A stretch of 64,000 nucleotides of DNA from Ypsolopha sequella (Eukaryota; Arthropoda; Insecta; Lepidoptera; Ypsolophidae): assembly GCA_934047225.1 (NCBI GenBank), contig OW204005.1, positions 17,492,396 to 17,556,395 on the forward strand. Direction: 5' to 3'. Numbering within the stretch: the first letter of the stretch is position 1; every line of letters starts with the position of its first letter. The notes beneath the pieces are model-generated. The model worked only from the letters and a program-made list of their open reading frames with translations, was not told where the DNA came from and made no database searches. A program made the position numbers and the translations under genes. Shown in pieces: positions 55,272 to 64,000 of the stretch.

Positions 55272-55708
55272 TTTTTTTGATCTTGTATATCTTCTTTAGT
55301 TGTTCTTCAATTGTGTGCACACCCAAATATTCGTAATAGTTATAAGCATACAAATCGACCTAGAGTGCAACTATTAATAAATTAGACATTTTATCCAATT
55401 TATCCGAAATCAAGATTTTCAGAGAAACACCCAGCCGCGATTTCAAAATAACTGAAGTTTTGCGTGCGCAGCATGTGATTAGAGCAGGATAGACAGTTAA
55501 AAAACAAAAGCGTTAGAGCAGGACTGAATTTTAGCATTGTGCAGCCCCTTTAGCAACTGTATACTGATCTGGCAAAACTAACTTTCTGGCAAAACTGATA
55601 TGACTAAAATTACTAAAATATTCCTAAAAAACTATGATCTTACACCTATAATTCATTTGTCACGTATTTACCGGCCTTTCTTTTTAGATACGAGTATTTA
55701 CTTGACTC

Positions 55709-56064
55709 CATCCATTAGTCTAGTTCGTCCAATGCTGGACATAAGCCTTTCCAGGACTTTGCCACTCCCGGCGGTCATCCTGGAAGAATTGCCCATACTC
55801 ACACACGCTGGGCAGGCGGGTTGGTGAGCGCGGTGCCGGAACCCTCGCACCAGTGACGCAGCTGCTCGTCACCAGTCTGTTCCATTCCATGTAAGGCCCG
55901 GCTATTAGGGATGGATATACCGTCATCCATCGGTCCCAGGCATGGTAGGCCTCTTAGTTTTTTGCCTGTGAGCTGTCCTCTTACTCTCCCCCGAATCACT
56001 TCGAGGGGGTCTCCAAGTAAGATGGTGGTACTTCCACAGTTGAGCCCGGCATCAGCTCTACCAC
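55709..56064 (-). mobile_element. SINE-like repeat with RTE tail, copy 4, with TSD
   Basis: Flanked by an exact 13-bp duplication ATTTACTTGACTC (55696-55708 and 56065-56077). The element runs from CATCCATTAGTCTAG to CTCTACCAC. The duplication length fits target-primed reverse transcription and fixes the element's borders. Confidence 0.9.
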
Positions 56065-56395
56065 ATTTACTTGACTCGCTCTAGTTAAATGCAACAGCTG
56101 TAGTTAGATAGACGTTGACATAAGTAACTGACACTAGATTTAAATAACGAAGAAGAAGAAATTTTTCACAACAAAATGACGTATTTTTTTTGTTAAGCTT
56201 CCTAGACAATTATTTTGATCGACAAAGATTTTCTTGGTTTGTTTTTCAAGCTTTGTTTGATGCGAGACTGTGGGCGTTTTGGTAAGATTCATGGAAATCG
56301 AACTTAGATGTGGTGGCTAAAATGAAGAAAATATGAAGTTGATAGTCGTGATTGTCGGCACTTGGTGGAACTTATGACACATTGTGATTAAAATA

Positions 56396-56603
56396 CACTT
56401 GTACTTGTACACTTTATATTATTATTACTTTTAACCTGACCGGTTTCGCTGTATAAGCATTTTCAAATTTTTTATAGATAATAAAATTAAATAAGATGTT
56501 ATTGTTCCCGTACAATTTTGTACAATACATGAAAATACTTATACAGCGAAACCGGTCAGGTTAAAAGTAATAATAATATAAAGTGGACAAGTACAAGTGT
56601 ATT
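56396..56603. mobile_element. PLE-type inverted terminal repeats
   Basis: The left arm (ACACTTGTACTTGTAC... to 'cctgaccggtttcgctgtat') is inverted at 56529-56603, with about 65 bp between. Each arm contains a hammerhead-like remnant (GAAACCGGTCAGG). Confidence 0.6.
56435..56466 (-). ncRNA. Degenerate hammerhead-like motif
   Basis: Minus strand: TTGAAAA (core CTGATGA largely lost), TGCT-TATAC-AGC, GAAA, ACCGGT, C, AGG. The mirrored copy at 56529-56570 (plus) has the same GAAA-ACCGGT part. Only the 3' half is convincing. Confidence 0.35.
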
Positions 56604-56611
56604 TTAAATAT

Positions 56612-56749
56612 GCGGCGTCCAAGTGCTGGAACAATATTCCTCCCCCAGTCCGTGAAGTGACTAGTAGGTGTGCTTTTGGGCGCAAGCTCAGGGCATATTT
56701 GCTTGAACAGCAGAGACTACCTTTTCCTGTCGAAACTTCTCGCCGCTAG
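56612..56749 (+). pseudogene. LINE C-terminal fragment
   Basis: The frame reads AASKCWNNIPPPVREV, then FGRKLRAYLLEQQ, to TAG 56747-56749. 'WN-LP--IR' followed by 'F+--L+-YLL' is a common end of LINE polyproteins. The PLE inverted repeat cuts it at the 5' side. Its UTR and tail probably continue to 57220. Confidence 0.55.
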
Positions 56750-56984
56750 TCTGACTGACTTAAATCGCATCAAAGACCTTGAGTTGTTCTGCAGAGTTTT
56801 TTTTTTAATACTTTAAGGTAAATTAAGTTATATTATTTATGTATACTTATATATATTTCATTTATATCGCACCATATTAGCCTAAGTAATACTTATTACA
56901 TATTTTATTAATATTTTAGAAATGTAGTTTTATAGTTTCACGGTATATATATATAAAGCTATTACTATTATTATTTATTTATTT

Positions 56985-57220
56985 ATTGCCCACTGCAGAG
57001 CGCCGCTCTGCACCTGGTACGCTCATGAGTCACCAGCAGGCACTTCAGCGCTGAGGGATTACACCTTCAGCACATCGCTGAGTCAGTTGCCTTTTTCAGC
57101 AACAGCCTACCGTATTGTTTTAATGTAATTTTGAATAAAATAGATGTAAGTAGAAATATTGTATGTATTGTATTGTAATGTGGCTGTTGCCGAAATAAAT
57201 GTGTTTCTTTCTTTCTATTT
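56985..57220 (+). mobile_element. LINE 3' UTR with TTTC tail
   Basis: 'agagcgccgctctgcacctg' and 'cacatcgctgagtcagttgc', then AATAAATGTGTTTC and TTTC units. Probably belongs to the coding end at 56612-56749. Confidence 0.6.
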
Positions 57221-57543
57221 TAATCACAATGAAGAAAATATGTATGAAACGAGCTGCCTGAAAGTAACAGAGGGCCTACCATGAGCTTTGCACTTGATAT
57301 ACGTTAGCAAACTGCGTACAATGGGAACCACCATTTCTCATACAGATATTTTACGCAAACCTTAACGTGTAGTGCAAAACTGATGAAAACAAAAATTCAG
57401 CTAAGCACATATTTAAAAATCTTGTATATGTCCCATTTTTCACATAGATTTTCTTAAATTACAACTTCTTTTTCTTGAATTTAAAAACAATAACCCCGTG
57501 GTAGTTCATAAATATTTGAAATATGCAGTCGGTATGTAGGATA
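57221..57543. other. No recognised feature
   Basis: No gene or partner identified. Confidence 0.4.
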
Positions 57544-57811
57544 TACAAGGTTTAACAGAAAGGTGTAACAATATTTGAAGAACTTATTCAGTCAATGGTA
57601 TAAAACAACTTTTACTACGGAACAAACCCTGTATCCCGAAAAAAAAAAATCTGCCCTTCCGTACATTTCAGCCGAGTGGCATTGCAGTTTTCTATGAAAC
57701 AGTTAATTTTTTTTTTCGATATACAGGGTTTGTTCTATAGTAAAAGTTGTTCTATACCATTGACTGAATAAGCTCTTCAAATATGGTTACACATTTCTGT
57801 TACACGTTGTA
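57544..57811. mobile_element. Foldback MITE family C, copy 3
   Basis: TACAAGGTTTAACAGAAAGG at the left, TGTTACACGTTGTA at the right, with the same arms as 19455-19717. Confidence 0.85.
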
Positions 57812-57822
57812 TAGGATAGCAA

Positions 57823-58041
57823 TGAGCGTTTTTCTGGGTGTTTTTTTTTTCTTAGTTCTCAGCTTTGCCCCAGATGGCGCTGTTCATGTCACCATAGATA
57901 AAATTTGTCAAAGTGGTTTTTCGTTGGTTTGGAATCGGTGCAAATCTTGTCATTAATTCTGTTGCTAAAGAATACGACAGTGCCATCTAGGAATCTTATT
58001 TAACACTAAATTTGACATAAGGAAAAACGCTCAGAGCTAGG
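57823..58041. mobile_element. Short MITE, GAGCGTTTTTC ends
   Basis: TGAGCGTTTTTC at the left is mirrored by GGAAAAACGCTCA at the right. Internal 'agatggcgctgttcatgtc' and 'gtgccatcta' resemble the interior style of family E. Confidence 0.55.
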
Positions 58042-58263
58042 ACATAGACTATACTTAGTCTATGGCTAGGATAAGAAATATCAGTAAAACGTTACTGTCT
58101 AGCCTTAAGGCCTAAGTATGTAGGTACGTAGGTGTCTACAATTAGACTTCCGGTTCACCTTGCTGCATCATGAATAGGGGAAGGTCGAGAAGGTAATGCA
58201 TGTCAGGAGACGGTTCCGTAGAACGGCAGAATACTAAAGCTGTCGAAGGCGGATCCAGAATTT

Positions 58264-58535
58264 CAGAATAAAAACTGTTCGTCTTAAACGCCATCCATTT
58301 CCATGATAAGATTCGTAATAATTTTTTACAGATGACACTTTTGAAAAATTAAATTGTTGTTGCTGTTATCTTTATGTTGTCTCATTCATACACATAAGAA
58401 ATAACATAATTTGGATTTGTCATTCCTAAAAAAAATGCCATAATGTTAGTACTGAAAATTGAGTCTCCTTCAAATTATCTATAGAAAACGGCAATTTCAC
58501 ATGTAAAAACCAAATATATAGATTATATTATTATC
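58264..58535 (-). repeat. Unclassified repeat L, copy 3
   Basis: Reverse of 2200-2450 ('gttcgtcttaaacgccatcc', 'atgttgtctcat'). Confidence 0.7.
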
Positions 58536-58745
58536 TTATCTTATAATATGCCCACATATAGATTAATTAGATGTTAGACGATCACATAAAATTATCCGTT
58601 TAAAAACTGGTGTATCAAGTTTTCTATATTTTTGCAAAGGAACCCAAAGCAGAACCTATTAGCATAGCCAAGTGAAGGTTATATTTTAATACAAAGTAAG
58701 TGAAGGTTAGTAGCGAAAAGTACGAAAAGATGATACTGAACTTTT

Positions 58746-58998
58746 TAGGGTTCCGTACCCAAAGGGTAACTACTACTAAGACTCCACTGTCCGTCTGTCA
58801 CCAGGCTGTATCTCAAGAACCGTGATACTCGTAGTTAGACAGTTGAATTTTCACAGATGATGTATTTCTGTTGCCGCTGTAACAACAATAAATATTTTAG
58901 GGGGCTCCCATGCAACAAACGTGATTTTTTTGCTGTTTTTATAGATAATGGTACGAAACCCTTCGTGCGCGAGTCCGACTCGCACTTAGTCGTTTTTT
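58746..58998 (+). repeat. B1 repeat, full but shortened
   Basis: AGGGTTCCGTACCCAAAGGG to GAGTCCGACTCGCACTTAGT. Lacks part of the GTCTGTC tract compared with 10398-10688. Confidence 0.8.
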
Positions 58999-58999
58999 T

Positions 59000-59450
59000 T
59001 TAAATAAGCTTTCAAAATCAAATCAAAATGTTTTATTTGTTGAGAAACAGATAAAATACAGGTGTAACAATTTATAGAGTGTCATGTGCTTGCCGTTTTG
59101 ACGTACAAATTATTTTTAATACCTTAAATATTGACAACACACAAATTCACACAATTACATACAATTTATAAATATATTGGCAAAAATGATAACAAGTAAT
59201 CATTTCAAAAATCCGATACAGAGTAATAAGTCTTTTTTAATAGGAATTCTCGTAATTTTCCTTTAAATGTGACAATATTATCAATTTCCCTAAAAGATTG
59301 AGGAAGCTTATTATAAATGCTAGTTGACATACCAAATATACTGGATTTAAATAGTTCTGTATTCCAAGGGAAGGCTTTTACTTTAGTGCAGTGTCTTTTA
59401 CTATTGTAGAATTTAAATAGATCTAAACGTGATTTATATAAACGGCTCAC
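59000..59450 (-). mobile_element. LINE 3' end, truncated
   Basis: Coding end at 59205-59450 plus about 200 bp of UTR ending (minus strand) near 'ttgattttgaaagct'. Cut at the right by the PLE inverted repeat at 59431-59634. Confidence 0.65.
59205..59450 (-). pseudogene. LINE polyprotein C-terminus
   Basis: The frame ends ...IYNKLPQSFREIDN, then FKGKLREFLLKKTYYSVSDF and a stop. 'YNKLP..IR' with 'FK..L+.FLL.K.YYSV' is the usual end of Jockey/CR1-type LINE proteins, similar in kind to 32615-33240 but a different family. No RT motifs remain. Confidence 0.65.
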
Positions 59451-59634
59451 ATCAACACGTGTTATGATCGGGATAGCCGACCAGTTTCAGCAGATTTAGA
59501 CTGCCTTCATCTGGGCGAGTGAAGACGTTTACGCGACGACTGCACTCGCCTAGATGAAGGCAGTCTAAATCTGCTGAAACTGGTCGGCTATCCCGATCAT
59601 AGCACGTATTGAGGTGAGCCGTTTATTTAAATCA
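59431..59634. mobile_element. PLE-type inverted terminal repeats, 92-bp arms
   Basis: The left arm (GATTTATATAAACGGCTCAC...) and right arm (59543-59634) are inverted copies with few differences, spacer about 20 bp. Each arm holds a hammerhead-like motif: CAGATGA or TAGATGA, GCAG-TCTAAAT-CTGC, TGAAA, CTGGT, C. The insertion interrupts the LINE at 59000-59450. Confidence 0.65.
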
Positions 59635-59954
59635 TGAACTATCCTCAAGTCTCATTTAATTCTATAGATCTAAACGTTATGTCACTACACTTATTCAAAA
59701 TAAATGGAAATTTTGACATCTACACTTATTCAATTTCATACAAGAAAATTTCCACAGTTATGTTGCGTGCCTGACTCCCCCTTCAAATCCAAATACGTTG
59801 GACAGGATGTCACGAAATGCCTTCCTTGAGCATAACTACAGTGCCACAGACTGCCACAGCATAGATAAGTAAACAGTATTATGTCTTTATATAAAACGGC
59901 CGAAATGCTCGCTTCCAAATCTCGGTACACACCTCATAATAGGGGTGCGCCGCA

Positions 59955-60846
59955 GTTAAGACTGTACATGAGCCTAGAGCATGAACAACGCCAGACTATC
60001 GAGGATTCGACGAAATTCGGACATTGAAAATAATATATTTGATTTATTGATGTTTTATCTAGGGATTCTACTTATAAAAAAGTATTAATTTATAGTTCTG
60101 TCAACAAAAAATGTTTTCCACCCTCTTTTTTGATATTCAAACGTTCCTTTCAAGGACACGGTTAAAAAATAAACTTGTTTTTTTTTTCCATAAAATAGTT
60201 AATAGAAGTATAAAGGGATTCTATTTAAATTCAATATTTTTTCCCTGCAAAACATTTCAGTATTAGCTAAAAACACATCAATTTGTTGTTTCGCTGCGTG
60301 ATCATTAGTGTTAACGTCCAAGAAAAAGAGACCAATGAGAAAACATATAATCGCCTTTATCAAAAGCAAATAAGGTCTTTGATTACCGTCGCCAAATTAG
60401 CAGCTCGATATTTGCCAGTACAAATATCAACGGAAACGACATTGAAATAATGTTCATATCAGCGCGCAATGCATAGTGGCTGTTACGACGCTCGCTGCGT
60501 CCTTGAAAGAGCAAAATAGGGGAAAATTATACTTTTCACTTGGACGTGATTACTCGATTGAATAATCTTATGTTATGTTTATAGCTATAAAGTTTATCTA
60601 TTTATCAAAGCATAGATGAATTCAATCGGCCAAGCCACTCAGGAGCAGTAGGGAATTTGAGGTCAAAAAACACCATTCAGTAAAAAAAAAATTCATGTAG
60701 AAGTTTTGGTGGTATGAAAAAGAAAACTGTTGCATATGTTGTCTAAGAGTTGATTATTCATAATAAATTTTTCATTATTTTTGGTTTGGCCATAAACGAG
60801 GAGTAGGCTTTAGAAAGTACCCATTTGGCAATAGTAAGGGCCTTAA
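59955..60846 (+). repeat. Unclassified modular repeat J, copy with right module
   Basis: 59955-60375 matches 3390-3850. 60376-60846 matches the reverse of 35405-35878, from 'ttaccgtcgccaaattagca' to 'caatagtaagggcctta'. It joins modules that are separate elsewhere in the window. Confidence 0.7.
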
Positions 60847-60849
60847 TAA

Positions 60850-61425
60850 AAAAAGTTTCTAGGGCAGGCCATCCTCTTATTCCCGCGCATTTATGTGGGC
60901 AGCCCTAATGTATGGGTCTACCGAGCGTTTTTTCAAGGACACTGCCCATACGTAATACTGTCACTTATCTATACTGTGGCATAACGCATATTTTTGAAAT
61001 ATAGATTGAAATAGATGACGCAAGCTGACCTACCTTGCGTGTCCTTAGAAAGCAAAGTAGGTAATTAAAAAAAAAAAAAAAAAAATTGTTTCGTTCACCA
61101 TTCTCATATTTCGATAGTCAAACTTTATTTATCTACTGAGTCAAAAGCGATGAAAAACCAATATATCTGAGTGCACGTTAGTAAACCGATCACTCTTTCA
61201 CGTCCGGAATTCGTATATGTGCCCCTCAATGCAGCGCCGCCACGCGCCTCGAGCGAGAAGCGCTGGCTTCTGGAAATCTGATATGAAACATTAATTAAAC
61301 AATAAATTATACACAAATTCCTTTACTTTTATTTAATAAATATTAGTGGAATAAAAGTACAGGAATTTATGTAGAATAATTTATTGAAGATGATCCAAAA
61401 ACCATCAATCGAATCCATCTAACAT
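60850..61425. other. No recognised feature
   Basis: Contains an A homopolymer near 61070. No gene or partner found. Confidence 0.4.
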
Positions 61426-61775
61426 TAAGGTTAAACGTCAGTCGATTAGCGCAAAGTGCATAACTTAACTTTGTTTTTCTAGTTAAGAAATAAAAAAATA
61501 AAAGCATTTTGGTAAGTGGCAATTGACGCCAATAGTTCAGTATTAGTGAGGTTTATAAAGCATGAGTTTGAAATTGTATAAACAATTTAGTCAAGCTCTT
61601 TTCAAAACTAACTTAAAATGCTGTTTTAACTTTGTTTGGACAAGATCAGGACAAATTGTGCATTAAACTTCAAACTCATGCTTTATAAATCTCACTAATA
61701 CTGAACTATTATTGGCTTCAAAAAGGTTTTTTTATTAAATTTTTAACTTTGCCCTAAGCGACTGACGTAACCTTA
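61426..61775. mobile_element. Foldback MITE with two nested inverted pairs
   Basis: Outer ends TAAGGTTAAACGTCAGTCG and, reversed, TAAGGTTACGTCAGTCG. Inner arms of about 50 bp share 'agttcagtattagtgag' and 'tataaagcatgagttt'. The right end lies 3 bp from the next MITE. Confidence 0.75.
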
Positions 61776-61778
61776 CAG

Positions 61779-62331
61779 TAGAGCCACTGAGTGATGGCGC
61801 CCATGACGTTTAAATGCCTACAAAGTATCGTAATTATTTACAAGCAAGTGTGAATTAAAAAAATTAATACTTCATTGTTGATAGTGATGTACTACTTGTT
61901 TCGGTTATTATATTTCGTTTTGAATGTTGCTTTATTGTGTATATAATTCGTATAGAAACAAAGTTTTTTTTTTTTTAAAGTTTCTCATGTTTTATAGGAC
62001 GTGTTTGAGTTCGCCAAGTTACGCAATAATATTTAATTAAAAACAAAACAATGACGAAGTTAAACTAAACGAAAATAAATGATAGTAAAATACTTTTTTC
62101 GATTTAGATATTTAAACATCTCTTGGGGGCCCCGGGGCACTACACCGTATAGCCCTCCGATAGCTACGCCACTGGTTTTGGCACATTTTCCTTTTGTATC
62201 ATTATGTTGAATGTTGAATGACGTGTCTAATGTTGAGTAAACTCACACTTGATTTTTATTTTTAACCGAAATTTGAAATGTACCTCATCACTAAATGCAG
62301 CTGTCATAAGTGCCATCACTCAGTGGCTCTA
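61779..62331. mobile_element. TA-flanked MITE, 553 bp
   Basis: TAGAGCCACTGAGTGATGGC at the left and 'gccatcactcagtggctcta' at the right are exact inverses; TA at both borders suggests Tc1/mariner-type mobilisation. No transposase. Confidence 0.8.
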
Positions 62332-62539
62332 CTTTAATTATACACTTTTCACTGACTCGACTTTTAGTCGTTAAAAATCAGAAAACTCGGGATAGGTAGT
62401 ACTCATACAAAACAAACAATTGAAATTGGCGGGTTCATGGTGGGTTCCAATAATAGTTTCAAATATACACATAATAAAAATAAAAATAAAATTTTACCCC
62501 TGAAAAATTAACAGAACAATTTTTTCATATTTCTCGTTT

Positions 62540-62785
62540 TTTCGCAGGTCGTTAAATTGGACTTCATTTTGTATAATATATATTTTACCTATAATTTTAA
62601 TCGTATATATAAATATATATGTATATTGCTACATAAATTAAATACACCTTTAATTTAGTTCATGTACGTTTATTATTTTATTACATATATTTTTTTATTA
62701 GATTAAATTTGACGTGTAAAAAGTGTATTATATATAACTGCTTTGCAAAATTAACTATTTGAATTTGAATTTGAATTCAATAAAG
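62540..62785 (+). mobile_element. LINE 3' UTR end with TTTGAA tail
   Basis: Matches the reverse of 31952-32160 ('aattttaatcgtatata', 'ttgctacataaatta', 'ttcatgtac'). Ends in about three TTTGAA units. No coding part. Confidence 0.75.
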
Positions 62786-62789
62786 CTGA

Positions 62790-63789
62790 GCCCCGCTAAC
62801 GCAAATCAATGCGGGGAGGATTCCAAACATTTAGCAGCCTTATATACACATAAAATGAAAATTTATTTCTTTTAGATTCTTTTAGTTCGATCGTGTTTTC
62901 TTTGATACGACTTTTATATCCTTGTCCAGCTGCATCAAATGTCAATTTAAAAAGGTTAATACCACGGGAATGGCGTGACACAAATTTTATACTACATTTT
63001 AGAACTCTTCCACTTTTTCGAATAACGTAGTATTACCTAGTTAGTAAACATACGAGGCACACACATAGATTCACCCGTCTTCATACAGGCAAAAGAACAC
63101 CGTATTTCTATAAAGCTTAGATGTAAAATACCAAACACGTCATGACACTGTGCCAATGTGTGTGAAGAGCCATGACCAGCGGCCGCACTATGACATAATT
63201 AGGTCAGTGTTGATATTGTTTGAAAAAATATACATTGCGGCGTTAATATTCTAACTCAATGTGTGACACTCTTTATAACCTGCAATGGACAAAATATTGT
63301 CTAATTTCAACGCTACTCGCTACAACCATAAATATTGCATGGTAAGGTTGAAATGTTATTTACCTGCAAATATCACAGTAAATACATGTTTAAATTACTT
63401 AAGAGTGAAACGAAATTCCTCTGGATGTCTTATTTGCGTTATTTGAAGAGATAGAACAATTTGCCACGCTGCAATACACCATTTTTACTATACGAGTATG
63501 TAACGCGTTCGGTTGAGAAATGAGAGGCCCGCGGGTTATGTCTTGACGTATTTATCAAATCGGTGCGTCGCAGTCACGGCTTTCATGGCATTTCTCTTCC
63601 TTATTAATAGTTCTGTGGTTAATACCTATGTGCTGTAGTAGCTATTGCAGAATAAAAATAAGAGCGGAACTACGAAGACAAGAACTACCTCGAGACTCCT
63701 TTAATTTCACGATTTATGACATAGTTATTTTGTGCCGTTTCAAACGAGCAACAAAAATAAAATGTATAAACGGCTTCCCGTTATTATTT
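62790..63789. other. Apparently repeat-poor sequence
   Basis: About 1 kb in which I find no element ends, repeat partners or credible frames; the 62796-62981 frame is weak. It could be upstream sequence of the gene at the right edge. Confidence 0.4.
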
Positions 63790-63965
63790 TCTTTGATAAG
63801 ATAGCAATAAAGCTAGCTCAGTCAGAGTTGATGACTAACATAGTTCAGTTAGCAAACGCGGTTTGAGAAAGTTGCGCATAGTTTGTCGGAAACCGAGCGT
63901 CGTCTCTGCTAATTGATGTTCCTTTGCTACAGTGCAACTTGCATGGCTTTGAGTAGTTTTGTATC
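63790..63965 (+). promoter_or_regulatory. Possible promoter and 5' UTR
   Basis: Contains TCAGTCAGAGTTG (63820-63832), matching the arthropod initiator TCAGT followed by downstream bases. Then about 135 bases without strong AT bias lead to the ATG at 63966 in a good context (TATCATGG). No TATA box is clear. Inferred from position and motifs only. Confidence 0.3.
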
Positions 63966-64000
63966 ATGGACACCATGAAATTATGGGAGCATATCGCCAA
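63966..64000 (+). CDS. Possible start of a host gene (cut by window end)
   Basis: ATGGACACCATG opens the frame M-D-T-M-K-L-W-E-H-I-A, still open at the last base. The context ATCATGG is favourable, and the upstream kilobase is free of recognisable elements, unlike the rest of the window. Eleven codons cannot identify a family. It may equally be chance. Confidence 0.3.
   Translation, partial: MDTMKLWEHIA

Larger units (their letters stand above)
52866..55548 (+). mobile_element. TTAA-bounded DNA element (F2), 2.7 kb
   Basis: Left TTAA (52862-52865) then GGGGCTCCACAATGCTAAA; right TTTAGCATTGTGCAGCCCC followed by TTTA, one base from TTAA. The ends are the same as in F1 (11628-12135), which has intact TTAA on both sides. 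Inside are a head-to-head SINE pair (53005-53270) and a decayed spliced gene (about 53860-54960), with nonamers GTCATTACC around it. The 4-bp target points to piggyBac or Kolobok superfamilies, but the encoded protein does not look like a piggyBac transposase. Confidence 0.6.

Overview
The window looks like an intergenic, transposon-filled piece of an insect genome, most likely a moth or butterfly. The base composition is AT-rich. Almost every recognisable open frame belongs to a mobile element. Several repeats carry wording I associate with Lepidoptera: Helitron ends in GGTCAGCTAG, short repeats ending in 'cgcgagtccgactcgcac', and RTE LINE tails of TGGATGGA. There is no bacterial gene organisation, no rRNA and no CRISPR. 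The only hint of a host gene with its own promoter is at the extreme right edge (ATG at 63966). Three orphan frames on the minus strand (4283-4546, 5449-5740, 17506-17706) could be host exons or unrecognised element remnants.

Layout. 1-5.4 kb: SINE-like, Helitron-end, tandem and MITE sequence, including a perfect GC-rich hairpin and an hAT-type MITE with exact 8-bp target duplications. 5.4-9.2 kb: a nearly complete Penelope-like retroelement (PLE) with reverse transcriptase and GIY-YIG domains, two in-frame stops, and a hammerhead-ribozyme motif in its 3' end. 9.2-20 kb: nested nonautonomous DNA elements, PLE terminal remnants and a GC-rich block. 20-25 kb: tRNA-type SINEs, RTE and RNase-H-type LINE ends, foldback MITEs and a dead Tc1/mariner transposon. 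25-30 kb: repeat debris and a 2.5-kb internally deleted Helitron. 30-33 kb: mariner copy 1 and a 5'-truncated LINE. 33-45 kb: a large inverted-repeat element, a modular unclassified repeat (called J here), PLE terminal inverted repeats, minisatellites and MITEs. 45-50 kb: an 826-bp hAT relic, LINE and PLE ends, and mariner copy 2. 51-56 kb: an hAT MITE and a 2.7-kb TTAA-bounded element with a spliced, decayed gene of a family I only dimly recognise. 56-62 kb: more LINE, PLE, MITE and J sequence. 62.8-64 kb: apparently repeat-poor DNA leading to a possible first exon.

Three things deserve attention. First, hammerhead-like cores recur in at least six places, all in PLE-type termini, and each has a self-complementary stem III. 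Second, the TTAA-bounded element at 52866-55548 carries an uncharacterised gene flanked by six copies of the nonamer GTCATTACC in inverted orientation, and a short derivative lies at 11628-12135. Third, two mariner copies 17 kb apart share at least four inactivating lesions, so an already dead element appears to have been mobilised in trans. All family calls rest on reading the sequence; no database search was run.
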